Positions 7,142 through 14,167 of a DNA stretch of 22,205 bases are shown here, in pieces; positions within the stretch are counted from its first letter, which is position 1, and each line of letters opens with the position of its first letter. Position numbers and translations under genes: made by a program. Below the pieces are notes generated by a model that saw nothing but the letters and a program-made list of their open reading frames with translations, made no database searches and was not told the DNA's origin. The DNA lies in NCBI GenBank assembly GCA_947630585.1, contig CANRIE010000110.1, positions 1 to 22,205 on the forward strand, read 5' to 3'. Origin of the DNA: an uncultured Bacilli bacterium. Lineage in GTDB: Bacteria; Bacillota_I; Bacilli_A; RF39; UBA660.

Positions 7142-7357
7142 TTATTTAATTTTTCCTAATTTATAAGTAGGAATTATATCTAATTCTAAATTTCTTAGAT
7201 TTCTAGCAATCGTTTCTAATACTTTACGCTTTTTACTATTATCTAAAGTATTATATAATTTTAAGTATTTATCTCTGTCTTGAACCTCTTGACTAATTAC
7301 ATAAATCTGATAAAGATTTGCACATTTATTTATTAAAGCTTCTTCACTTATATTCAT
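7142..7357 (-). CDS. 71-aa hypothetical protein inside the chaperone operon
   Basis: This is a small, probably helical, charged protein with no membrane segment or known motif. Its ATG directly follows the TAA of grpE (7360-7358), and AAAGGTGAG inside the grpE end provides a ribosome binding site, so the two are translationally coupled. dnaK follows. The position between grpE and dnaK, which are normally adjacent, is unusual. It may be a lineage-specific co-chaperone or an unrelated insertion. Function is unknown. Confidence 0.75.
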   Translation of the reverse strand: MNISEEALINKCANLYQIYVISQEVQDRDKYLKLYNTLDNSKKRKVLETIARNLRNLELDIIPTYKLGKIK

Positions 7358-7975
7358 TTATTCACTCACCTTTACTAAGGCAGGTCTAATCATTTTATCT
7401 TTTAACATATAGCCTTTTTGTAATACTTCAACAACTATTCCCGGTTCTACTCCTTCTACTTTCGCTGTCATTAAAGCTTGAGCTATATTAGGATCAAATT
7501 CTTTATTCAAACAATCAATTTCTGTAACTTCAAATTTCTTTAATAATTCAACTAAATGTGAATAAATCATTTTAAATCCATCAAGAAACTTCGATAGTGT
7601 ATCTTCTAAATTAGTATCATCAAGCTTAATAGCTCTTTCAAAGTTATCAACAATTGGCAGTAACTCCGTTACTATCTCACTATTAGAATACTTTAGCATA
7701 TTACTAACTTCTAAGTCTCTCCGTTTTTTATAATTAGCAAATTCTGCTTGACTATATAAAACTTTATTAAGTAATTCTTCATTTTTCTTTTTTAATTCTT
7801 CAATTTCTAAATCTTTCTTATTATCTTTTTTGAAGAATTTTTTATCTTTCTCTTTTTCCTCTTTATTAGATTTTGTATCTTTTTCTTCTTTTAATTCACT
7901 TTTTTCTTCTTTTATTTCATCTTTTTTTTCTTCAACATTATCTTTCTTATCTTTTTTCTTTAATTCTTCTTCCAT
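7358..7975 (-). CDS. grpE: Nucleotide exchange factor GrpE
   Basis: This 205-aa protein promotes ADP release from DnaK. A highly charged Lys/Glu N-terminal region (about residues 1-65) leads into the long dimerising helix containing YSQAEFANYKKRR. The C-terminal beta-wing domain contains FDPNIAQALM, a recognised GrpE signature region, and ends GYMLKDKMIRPALVKV. The length is normal and the extended charged N-terminus is typical of AT-rich Firmicutes. The ribosome binding site AGGGTGA overlaps the stop codon of hrcA, four bases upstream, giving tight coupling. Confidence 0.97.
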   Translation of the reverse strand: MEEELKKKDKKDNVEEKKDEIKEEKSELKEEKDTKSNKEEKEKDKKFFKKDNKKDLEIEELKKKNEELLNKVLYSQAEFANYKKRRDLEVSNMLKYSNSEIVTELLPIVDNFERAIKLDDTNLEDTLSKFLDGFKMIYSHLVELLKKFEVTEIDCLNKEFDPNIAQALMTAKVEGVEPGIVVEVLQKGYMLKDKMIRPALVKVSE

Positions 7976-7979
7976 TTAA

Positions 7980-8963
7980 TCACCCTTCAATCTGTTTTTT
8001 TATATAATCAAGTAAATTTACAACCCTATCATAATCCATTCTCTTAGGGCCAATAATTGCAATCGTACCTTCATCTTTACTTGTTTTATAATTAGTTTTG
8101 ATAACTGTAACATCCGGATCCATCTTATTTTCATGACCAATGTAAATATTAATATCATTATTTTTTTCTTCAATATTTTCTAAAATATTTTTATCATCAA
8201 GTTTTGAAAATATATTATCTATTTTATCAACATTACTAAATTCTTGATGTTTTAAAATATTATTTTTTCCAACAACATTAATATTTTTACTTGAAATATC
8301 TGTAAATACATCATAGAAAGCATTATATAATACTTCATGTTGTTTTACATATTTAGCAATCACAGGTTTTATTTCAAATTCAAGTTTAGCACTTACTTCA
8401 TCTATTGGCGTTCCAACAATTAAATCATTAATTAGTTTAACTGTTTTTTTAATCTCTTCTAAACTTACTCCTGTAACTTTCATGGTCTTGTTTTCAACTA
8501 CGCCTTGGTCTGTTACAACTATTGCGACTAGAATTTCGCTGTTAACCGGGACAACATTAATTTCTTTTAATTTGTTATCATGACTTTTAGCATCTAAAAC
8601 GATACTAGTATATGATGTAATATCAGAAATTATCTCTAAACTTCTTGTTAAAACATCACTTAATTCTAACGAACTATTACTAAATACAGTTTGTAACTTA
8701 TATACTTCTTCACCATTTAATTCTTTTAATTCCATTAAGTTATCAACATAATAACGATACCCTTTTTCACTTGGAATTCTCCCTGATGATGTATGTGTTT
8801 TTTCAAGTAAACCTAACTCCTCAAGTTGCATCATTTCATTTCTTACTGTTGCACTTGAACAATTAAGCCTATCGCATATTAGTTTTGACCCAACTGGTTT
8901 AGCAAGTTTTATGTATTCAGTCACAATCATTTTTAAAATACTTTCTTGCCTTTTGGTTAACAT
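7980..8963 (-). CDS. hrcA: Heat-inducible transcription repressor HrcA
   Basis: This 327-aa repressor binds CIRCE operators and represses the heat-shock operon until GroEL becomes occupied by unfolded protein. Residues 1-75 form the winged helix-turn-helix, including ATVRNEM and HTSSGRIPSEKGYRYYV. The remainder is the GAF-like effector and insertion domain. It is the first gene of its operon, preceded by AGGAGG (8974-8969) and a promoter overlapped by two CIRCE-like elements, so it autoregulates. Confidence 0.97.
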   Translation of the reverse strand: MLTKRQESILKMIVTEYIKLAKPVGSKLICDRLNCSSATVRNEMMQLEELGLLEKTHTSSGRIPSEKGYRYYVDNLMELKELNGEEVYKLQTVFSNSSLELSDVLTRSLEIISDITSYTSIVLDAKSHDNKLKEINVVPVNSEILVAIVVTDQGVVENKTMKVTGVSLEEIKKTVKLINDLIVGTPIDEVSAKLEFEIKPVIAKYVKQHEVLYNAFYDVFTDISSKNINVVGKNNILKHQEFSNVDKIDNIFSKLDDKNILENIEEKNNDINIYIGHENKMDPDVTVIKTNYKTSKDEGTIAIIGPKRMDYDRVVNLLDYIKKQIEG

Positions 8964-8972
8964 AACTTCCTC

Positions 8973-8999
8973 CTAGCACTCTAATTTCTCGATTGCTAA
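8973..8999. promoter_or_regulatory. CIRCE operator 1
   Basis: CTAGCACTC, nine bases, then GATTGCTAA match TTAGCACTC-N9-GAGTGCTAA at 16 of 18 positions with exact geometry. It lies between the -10 and the hrcA start and touches the hrcA ribosome binding site. Confidence 0.85.
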
Positions 9000-9004
9000 C
9001 TACC

Positions 9005-9033
9005 ATTATAATATTATGTTTAGCACTTGTCAA
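9005..9033 (-). promoter_or_regulatory. Promoter of the hrcA-grpE-dnaK-pepF-dnaJ operon
   Basis: A perfect TTGACA (9033-9028), 17-bp spacer and TATAAT (9010-9005) are on the minus strand. The -35 lies inside CIRCE 2, so repressor and RNA polymerase compete directly. Confidence 0.92.
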
Positions 9034-9047
9034 TATATGAGTGCTAA
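9020..9047. promoter_or_regulatory. CIRCE-like operator 2
   Basis: TTAGCACTT and GAGTGCTAA are separated by ten bases instead of the usual nine, with one mismatch. It overlaps the -35 of the hrcA promoter and is also about 40 bp upstream of the divergent phosphorylase promoter. Confidence 0.75.
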
Positions 9048-9086
9048 TTTTTTTAAATTTTTTTACTAGTTTTTTACATTAATTTA

Positions 9087-9107
9087 TGTTATTATTTTAT
9101 TAAGGAG
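9087..9107 (+). promoter_or_regulatory. Likely extended -10 and ribosome binding site of the phosphorylase gene
   Basis: TGTTATTAT (9087-9095) is an extended -10. No good -35 sits at 17 bp. AAGGAG (9102-9107) precedes the ATG at 9117. If this -10 is used, the leader is only about 15 bases. Confidence 0.4.
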
Positions 9108-9116
9108 AGAATTGTT

Positions 9117-9929
9117 ATGGATAAATTTTTAGAAACTGTTAATTATTTGAAAAGTAAAGTTGAAGTTATACCTAAAATTGCTATTATTTTAGGATCAGGT
9201 TTAGGAAGCCTTGCTGACGATATTGAGGAAAAAACAATTATATCTTATAAGGATATTCCTAATTTTCCTATTTCAACTGTTGCTGGTCATAAGGGAGAAT
9301 TAATCTTTGGTACCTTGAATGGAATCAAAGTTATTGCTATGAATGGAAGATTTCATTATTATGAAGGTTATGATTTAAAAGATGTAACCTATCCTATTAG
9401 AATTTTTAAATTACTTGGAGTTGAAACTTTAATTTTAACTAATGCAGCTGGGGGAATTAACTTAAATTACGAAAAAGGTGACTTGATGATTATTGAAGAT
9501 CAATTGAGTTTCTTTGCTGAAAGTGTTTTAAGAGGTCCTAACTTAGATAGTTTTGGTGAAAGATTTATTGATATGAGTAATGTTTACTCTAAAGAATACA
9601 TTGAAATATTAAAACCTATTGTTAAAGAGATAACTGGAAAATGTAGTGTTGGAGTGTATGCTTATATGAAAGGTCCAACTTATGAAACACCAGCTGAAAT
9701 TAGAGCCTTAAGAGTAATGGGAGCTGACGCGGTTGGCATGAGTACAGTTCCAGAAGCCGTTGTTGCAAGACACTCTGGAATTAAATGTGTTGGTATTACT
9801 TGTATTACTAATATGGCAGCTGGAATATTAAATGAAACTTTATCTCATGAAGATGTTAAAGAAACAGCTTTAAAAATTGAAGAAAACTTTAAAAAAGTCG
9901 TTAAAGAATTTATAAAGAAAATTGATTAA
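9117..9929 (+). CDS. punA: Purine nucleoside phosphorylase
   Basis: This 270-aa enzyme of the trimeric PNP/MTAP family cleaves inosine, guanosine and their deoxy forms with phosphate, yielding the base and (deoxy)ribose-1-phosphate for purine salvage. GSGLGSL (26-32) is the phosphate loop, with HYYEG at 80-84, TNAAGG at 108-113 and GPTYETPAEIR at 186-196. Glu194 and Asn232 match the base-contacting Glu and Asn of this family, which favours 6-oxopurines. The length is normal. It appears monocistronic: its terminator begins at the stop codon, and the chaperone operon is transcribed away from it. Confidence 0.95.
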   Translation: MDKFLETVNYLKSKVEVIPKIAIILGSGLGSLADDIEEKTIISYKDIPNFPISTVAGHKGELIFGTLNGIKVIAMNGRFHYYEGYDLKDVTYPIRIFKLLGVETLILTNAAGGINLNYEKGDLMIIEDQLSFFAESVLRGPNLDSFGERFIDMSNVYSKEYIEILKPIVKEITGKCSVGVYAYMKGPTYETPAEIRALRVMGADAVGMSTVPEAVVARHSGIKCVGITCITNMAAGILNETLSHEDVKETALKIEENFKKVVKEFIKKID

Positions 9930-9956
9930 AATGACATTTAGTTTTGTCATTTTTTT
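9928..9956 (+). terminator. Terminator after the phosphorylase gene
   Basis: AAAATGACA pairs with TGTCATTTT around an 8-base loop. The T run continues to 9956. Confidence 0.85.
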
Positions 9957-10035
9957 ATTGTATTTTTTTAGGTTTATAGTTTTTTATAATTACTTAAAAT
10001 TAGCAAATTCTATAAAATATTATGAGGAGGTTAAT

Positions 10036-10818
10036 ATGAACTTAGAAAATGGATTTAATTCATGTGGTTCTCCAAAACCTGGTAAATGTTGTCCTAATGT
10101 AGTTTTTGCTATCCTACCTACAGGAACTACCCCAACAGGTCCTACCGGTTTAGTTGGTCCAACTGGCCCTACTGGTGCAACAGGAGCAACCGGTCCAACT
10201 GGTCCTATTGGTTTAACAGGACCTACAGGCCCAACAGGTGCGACCGGAGCAATCGGTGCAACAGGACCGCAAGGAATTCAAGGTATTCAAGGAATTGCTG
10301 GTTTAGCAGGTCTTGATGGAGCTACCGGTCCTACGGGGCCTACTGGTCCTCAAGGCGAAATTGGTCCTACTGGTCCTGCTGGTTTAGATGGAACGGCTGG
10401 TCTTGACGGAGCTACTGGTCCTACTGGGCCTATGGGACCTCAAGGTGAAATTGGTCCTACTGGTCCTGCTGGTTTAGATGGAACGGCTGGTATTGACGGA
10501 GCTACTGGGCCTACTGGGCCTACGGGACCTCAAGGTGAAATTGGTCCTACTGGTCCTGCTGGCTTAGATGGAACCGCTGGTATTGATGGAGCCACTGGTC
10601 CTACTGGGCCTACGGGTCCAACCGGGCCTCAAGGTGAGGTTGGTCCAACAGGTGCTACCGGAGCTGATGCTGAAACTCCAACCTTAACAATTGGAACAGT
10701 TACAACGGGAGCCCCTGGAACCGATGCTGCTGCAACAATTACAGGTACAGCACCTAACTTTACTTTAAATCTAACAATACCTGCTGGTCCTACGGGTCCC
10801 GCTGGGGCTGCTGCCTAA
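10036..10818 (+). CDS. Collagen-like Gly-X-Thr repeat surface protein
   Basis: This 260-aa protein has a short Cys-containing N-terminal segment (CGSPKPGKCC). A long G-P-T/G-A-T triplet region follows from about residue 33, then an Ala/Thr-rich tail containing NFTLNLTIPAG. The triplets predict a collagen triple helix, as in BclA-like exosporium or cell-surface proteins of Firmicutes. There is no clear signal peptide or LPxTG anchor, so how it reaches the surface is unclear. The ATG at 10036 is chosen because AGGAGG lies at 10024-10029. A longer frame from 9922 would start inside the previous gene's end and terminator. A possible TATAAT lies at 9985-9990. Its Gly/Pro codons make it much more GC-rich than its neighbours. 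Confidence 0.88.
   Translation: MNLENGFNSCGSPKPGKCCPNVVFAILPTGTTPTGPTGLVGPTGPTGATGATGPTGPIGLTGPTGPTGATGAIGATGPQGIQGIQGIAGLAGLDGATGPTGPTGPQGEIGPTGPAGLDGTAGLDGATGPTGPMGPQGEIGPTGPAGLDGTAGIDGATGPTGPTGPQGEIGPTGPAGLDGTAGIDGATGPTGPTGPTGPQGEVGPTGATGADAETPTLTIGTVTTGAPGTDAAATITGTAPNFTLNLTIPAGPTGPAGAAA
10309..10668 (+). repeat. 90-bp tandem repeats in the collagen-like gene
   Basis: Units of 30 codons start at 10309, 10399 and 10489, with a diverged fourth from 10579. Each encodes G-L/I-D-G-A-T, then G-P-T triplets, then P-Q-G-E-I and a G-L-D-G-T-A end. Differences are mostly synonymous. Repeat number could change by recombination. Confidence 0.85.
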
Positions 10819-10820
10819 TA

Positions 10821-10858
10821 AAAAGGCTGTTAACCTTATTCAAGTTAGCAGTCTTTTT
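10821..10858 (+). terminator. Bidirectional terminator between collagen-like and DUF1810 genes
   Basis: AAAGGCTGTTAAC (10822-10834) pairs with GTTAGCAGTCTTT (10844-10856), with two G-U pairs. T-rich tails lie on both strands. The DUF1810 stop codon lies inside the stem. Confidence 0.8.
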
Positions 10859-11264
10859 CAATAATTTTAATTGTATTATTATCAAATTCGCCATTATAAA
10901 ATTTATCTATAACTTTTTTAAATACTTCAATACTAGAATCAGCATAATAGAATAAAGTCATACATGATTTAACTTTTAAATCATCAGGATATCCAAGTAT
11001 ATCCGTTATATTATCATCTAATTTTAATAAAGCTTCTGATATTTCTATTAAATTAGCTCTTAAATAATCATTTTCTAAATACTTTTTAGCTTCTTTTAAA
11101 TCTTTAATTCCATAATAAAGAGCAGTATCACTTCTTCCTAAGTCTTTAAGTTGGGGAAATATAAACCAAATCCAATGACTTTCTTTATAACCATTCTTTA
11201 TTTCTTTAAGAGCTAATTTATAAGTTTCTTCTTGAGCTATAATAAACCTATTTAAATCATTCAT
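10845..11264 (-). CDS. DUF1810 family protein
   Basis: This 139-aa protein matches the DUF1810 pattern closely: FIIAQEETYKLALKEIKNG near the start, then SHWIWFIFPQLKDLGRS, EAKKYLENDYLRANL, and the C-terminal KVKSCMTLFYYAD. The family is small, cytoplasmic and functionally uncharacterised. Its ATG overlaps the TGA of the upstream SWIM gene by four bases (ATGA), implying translational coupling. It is the last gene of the four-gene cluster and ends in a bidirectional terminator. Confidence 0.9.
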   Translation of the reverse strand: MNDLNRFIIAQEETYKLALKEIKNGYKESHWIWFIFPQLKDLGRSDTALYYGIKDLKEAKKYLENDYLRANLIEISEALLKLDDNITDILGYPDDLKVKSCMTLFYYADSSIEVFKKVIDKFYNGEFDNNTIKIIEKDC

Positions 11265-12094
11265 ATACTAACCATATCCTCTAAATATAAATTATTATAA
11301 TAATTATTATTTTTAACTTTTTCTAACCATTTATTAATTTCTTCTTTTAGTTTTAAATTTGATTTTTTATATATAATTCTAAATATCATAGTAAGAATTG
11401 AAAATATATTTATTATATTATCATCAAAATTAAGATATCCTGCATCATTATATGCTTCAATTATACTTTTAATAATTTTAAAACTTTCATTAAAATCATT
11501 ACTTCCTAAATAACTTTTTATCCTATTTATATAAGAAGTTAGCATATTATCTTCATTTTCTAAAACTAAAGAATTATATAAATTATTATAATAAAACTCA
11601 TATGATTGTCTAGGAAGATATTCCCTAAAATAATTTTCAAAATTAGTAACTTCAAAACATACATAACCTAACCCTAAAGGTGATAATAAATATTCTTTTA
11701 ATTTTTCAGCAGGTATTTTTTCAATAATACTTTGTAAATTACTTTTATGTTCTTTAATTTCTTTCTTTAAATTAACTATTTCATATTCTTGATTAGCAAT
11801 TGCTAAAATAGTTGCATAGATATGCTTACATGGAAAATCACATGGACAAGTACACTTAAAAGCAAGTCCATCTGCCATATTATATATTTGAACCTTGTAA
11901 GGTGCACTACTACTTCCCCTAACTTTTGCTAAATAATTATTTTTATTTTTAACACATTTAATAACATGACCATTTTTATAATAAGCAATTCCTCTCTCTT
12001 TAATTTGATAAGTAAATTCATCTTCGACATACTCTAAAAAATCTTCTTCAGGAATTAACTCATCAATATTAGAAATATTAGTCTCAATTTCCAT
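11261..12094 (-). CDS. SWIM zinc-finger domain protein
   Basis: This 277-aa protein carries the SWIM signature CTC...CKH (residues 81-83 and 89-91) after the usual RGIAYYKNGHV strand region. SWIM domains bind zinc and mediate DNA or protein contacts. The C-terminal two-thirds is helical and Asn/Tyr-rich with no recognised domain, and no helicase domain is attached. The ATG at 12094 is chosen over the TTG at 12115, because GAGG lies about six bases upstream of it. It overlaps the end of the preceding gene by 11 bases and the following DUF1810 gene by four. A nucleic-acid or regulatory role is likely but unproven. Confidence 0.85.
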   Translation of the reverse strand: MEIETNISNIDELIPEEDFLEYVEDEFTYQIKERGIAYYKNGHVIKCVKNKNNYLAKVRGSSSAPYKVQIYNMADGLAFKCTCPCDFPCKHIYATILAIANQEYEIVNLKKEIKEHKSNLQSIIEKIPAEKLKEYLLSPLGLGYVCFEVTNFENYFREYLPRQSYEFYYNNLYNSLVLENEDNMLTSYINRIKSYLGSNDFNESFKIIKSIIEAYNDAGYLNFDDNIINIFSILTMIFRIIYKKSNLKLKEEINKWLEKVKNNNYYNNLYLEDMVSI

Positions 12095-12491
12095 CTTCTC
12101 CCTCTTTTCCTTCAAAATGTTCCTTTACTATTTTATATCTTCCATCAATTATCTCCTCATCTAAATAATCAAAAGGTAGTGCATATTTAAATTTACTTAA
12201 TTCATAAAGAGGCACAACATACTCTTCAAGCATTTTAAAATAGCCATTTTTTCCATAATAACTTCTCCAAAAATCAACGGAATCATAAATCCTTGCTAAA
12301 CAAATAATTGGTAACGTAAATAATCCTTTTAAATCTTTTTTAGCTGTTTGAGTTATCTTAATATCTTTATTTATAAAGGGATTAAATATCATCTCTAATT
12401 CTTTTGTATATTTAATTATTTTTTTATCTCTTATATTAGTATAATCATATTTTATATTATCAACATAACCTTTTAAATCATAAATAGCCAT
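12084..12491 (-). CDS. Hypothetical protein whose frame is open upstream of its only ATG
   Basis: The part from ATG 12491 encodes 135 residues with no recognised family. No ribosome binding site precedes this ATG. The same frame is open for 36 further codons up to 12599, and those codons look protein-like (SYIEHQIYEAYEKIPISDYE), yet contain no ATG, GTG or TTG. A good AAGGAG (12601-12596) sits right at the beginning of this extension. Either a rare start is used (ATT at 12563 is in frame but 32 bases from that site), or the true start codon has been lost by mutation. The gene overlaps the SWIM gene by 11 bases and follows the MazF-like gene closely. It may be a decaying gene. Confidence 0.6.
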   Translation of the reverse strand: MAIYDLKGYVDNIKYDYTNIRDKKIIKYTKELEMIFNPFINKDIKITQTAKKDLKGLFTLPIICLARIYDSVDFWRSYYGKNGYFKMLEEYVVPLYELSKFKYALPFDYLDEEIIDGRYKIVKEHFEGKEGEDGN

Positions 12492-12607
12492 TAATATAGC
12501 ATCTTGTAGTTCATAATCACTTATAGGTATTTTTTCATAGGCCTCATATATTTGATGTTCAATATAACTAAGTTGAGGATTATAATTTTCTTCTTCTCCT
12601 TATAAAA

Positions 12608-13900
12608 TTATTTATCAAAAGAACTAACAATTTCTTTTAATTCATTTATTTTATTTAAATACTTTTCATATTCTTCTTTTTGTAAAATTCGGTAATATTC
12701 AAAAGGTGAATTATCATCTAACTCAAAATAAAATATATCCATAAAATCATTTATATTAACAAGTTCTACAATGTTATCTTCTCTTCCAACTATTAAATAG
12801 TAATTTTGATTATTAGTATTTTTTAGAATAACCATAGGAATAAAATCATCGACTCCTCTTTTACTACTTAAAAGATCATTAGCTAATTTCTTTCGCTCTA
12901 ATATTCTCTTTGATTTTGGTAAATTAAATACTTTTTGATTATATTCAATTTCAGGGGAAGATGCGTAAGCTTTGATATTATATCCATATTTAATTAATTT
13001 TTCTTTTAAAATAATTTCTTGTTCAAAATAAGTATGATAGATATATCCATCAATTAAAATATCAGCCATTCCTTTTTCATAATGGTTATAGACATGGTAA
13101 ACTAATTGATCATTATTTTTTTCATCATAAACATAATATAAATTCTCTTTATATTCAATTAAAGACCCTATTTTTAAATCTTCCTTAGAATCACCATTAA
13201 TATGAAAATTCTCTTTATATTTATTAATTAATTCAATTTCACCTGTATTAAAGGTATCAACTAAATTATAAAATGAATGAATATTAATTTTTTCTTTATT
13301 TTGAAAAAGAAAATTATAATAAGTATTATTTATTAAAATACTTCTATCTTTTTTTATTTTTTTACTTACTTGATATACTTCAAATTCTTTATCATTTAAA
13401 GAATCTATATAATATCTTCTATTGTTATATTCAATTATATCTCCAACCCAAATTTTAAAATCCAAGTATTTTCTTTCAATCTTAGGTTTTATTTTAAATT
13501 TACTATTTTTTAAAATATATAGTTGTTTTTTTAATTGATTTAAATCATAATCACTTAGATGTCCAATTAATTCAACAAACTGAATTTCTTTTAATTCAGA
13601 GACTGTTAAACATTTTATATAGGAGTTTTTTCTTGTTTCATAATTAAGTCGCCCTAACGGATAATATAAAATATTCCATTTAACCTCTTGATGAGGATTA
13701 CTCGTGCATTGTAAGCAATATACTTTGCCATTCTCGATTTTTATAACAACAAAGGGACTTTCTTGATGTCCTCTTTCTAATCTACTTCTTTCGTAATTAT
13801 TTTTATATCTTTTAGCCCAAATAATATCTCCAACTTTTAAAAATGATAAGTCATTATTCTGAACTTCTATTTCTTCTTTATAAAATTGAACTGCTCCCAT
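12608..13900 (-). CDS. MazF/PemK-like N-terminal domain protein with duplicated C-terminal module
   Basis: This is a 430-aa protein. Residues 20-130 resemble the PemK/MazF barrel: KVGDIIWAKRY at 22-32, SPFVVIKI at 48-55, a central QCTS at 64-67, and LIGHLSDYDLNQLKKQL at 111-127. MazF proteins are usually mRNA interferases of about 110 aa, and the conserved catalytic Arg/Thr pattern is only loosely present here. Two related modules follow, at about 150-205 (VGDIIEYNNRRYYI) and 242-298 (IGSLIEYKENLYYV), and then a further beta-rich segment and a coiled-coil-like end. ATG 13900 has GAGG about five bases upstream. The promoter is at 13990-14018. It could be a non-toxic RNA- or protein-binding relative. 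Confidence 0.6.
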   Translation of the reverse strand: MGAVQFYKEEIEVQNNDLSFLKVGDIIWAKRYKNNYERSRLERGHQESPFVVIKIENGKVYCLQCTSNPHQEVKWNILYYPLGRLNYETRKNSYIKCLTVSELKEIQFVELIGHLSDYDLNQLKKQLYILKNSKFKIKPKIERKYLDFKIWVGDIIEYNNRRYYIDSLNDKEFEVYQVSKKIKKDRSILINNTYYNFLFQNKEKINIHSFYNLVDTFNTGEIELINKYKENFHINGDSKEDLKIGSLIEYKENLYYVYDEKNNDQLVYHVYNHYEKGMADILIDGYIYHTYFEQEIILKEKLIKYGYNIKAYASSPEIEYNQKVFNLPKSKRILERKKLANDLLSSKRGVDDFIPMVILKNTNNQNYYLIVGREDNIVELVNINDFMDIFYFELDDNSPFEYYRILQKEEYEKYLNKINELKEIVSSFDK

Positions 13901-13951
13901 ATAACCTCATTTATTATAATTGGTTTATTCTGAATATAACTATATCTTTAT

Positions 13952-14010
13952 TTGTCATATCAGTCATCCAATAATTTTAACTTATCTTTATTATATAGCA
14001 GATATGACAA
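13952..14010. repeat. Perfect 10-bp inverted repeat, candidate operator
   Basis: TTGTCATATC (13952-13961) and its exact complement GATATGACAA (14001-14010) are 39 bp apart. One arm lies between the -35 and -10 of the MazF-like gene's promoter and the other lies in its leader. Because only one arm is transcribed from that promoter, a DNA operator is more likely than an RNA hairpin. Confidence 0.5.
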
Positions 14011-14018
14011 TTTAACAA
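13990..14018 (-). promoter_or_regulatory. Promoter of the MazF-like gene cluster
   Basis: TTGTTA (14018-14013), 17 bp and TATAAT (13995-13990) are on the minus strand. The start would be near 13983, giving a leader of about 83 bases. A TATAAT closer to the gene (13913-13918) is too near the ribosome binding site to be the -10. Confidence 0.6.
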
Positions 14019-14041
14019 GATAATTTTTCAAATTTTATATT
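14012..14041 (+). promoter_or_regulatory. Divergent promoter for a candidate small RNA
   Basis: TTAACA (14012-14017), an 18-bp spacer and TATATT (14036-14041) are on the plus strand. Its -35 overlaps the -35 of the minus-strand promoter. Confidence 0.45.
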
Positions 14042-14048
14042 AAAAATG

Positions 14049-14167
14049 ATACTAAGCAATAGAAATTAATTATTAATTCCATATTTCTTAACATCATTAC
14101 TACATTTTTTTAAATATTCGGTCAGGGGATGTTAAACTCTTTTATAGCATCTCCTTATTTTTTTATT
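14049..14167 (+). ncRNA. Candidate small RNA converging on the end of brxL
   Basis: About 120 bases lie between the plus-strand promoter at 14012-14041 and a strong plus-strand terminator (14124-14167). No ORF longer than a few codons is present. The 3' end just reaches the brxL stop codon. Without this transcript the terminator has no visible purpose on the plus strand. Confidence 0.4.
14124..14167 (+). terminator. Plus-strand intrinsic terminator beside brxL
   Basis: AGGGGATGTTA (14124-14134) pairs with TAGCATCTCCT (14145-14155), using two G-U pairs. TATTTTTTTATT follows. On the minus strand the same hairpin is not followed by a T run, so it is a poor terminator for brxL. Confidence 0.7.

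Noticed and set aside
9922..10035. Longer N-terminus of the collagen-like protein with a hydrophobic segment resembling a signal peptide
   Set aside because: It would start inside the phosphorylase gene and read through its terminator. AGGAGG and ATG at 10024-10038 give a far better start, so the hydrophobic stretch is translated terminator DNA.
13913..13918. TATAAT just upstream of the MazF-like gene as its -10
   Set aside because: Transcription would start in the ribosome binding site and no -35 is present. The TTGTTA-N17-TATAAT further upstream is better.
14124..14155. Hairpin as the terminator of brxL
   Set aside because: On the minus strand no T run follows it. The T run is on the plus-strand side.
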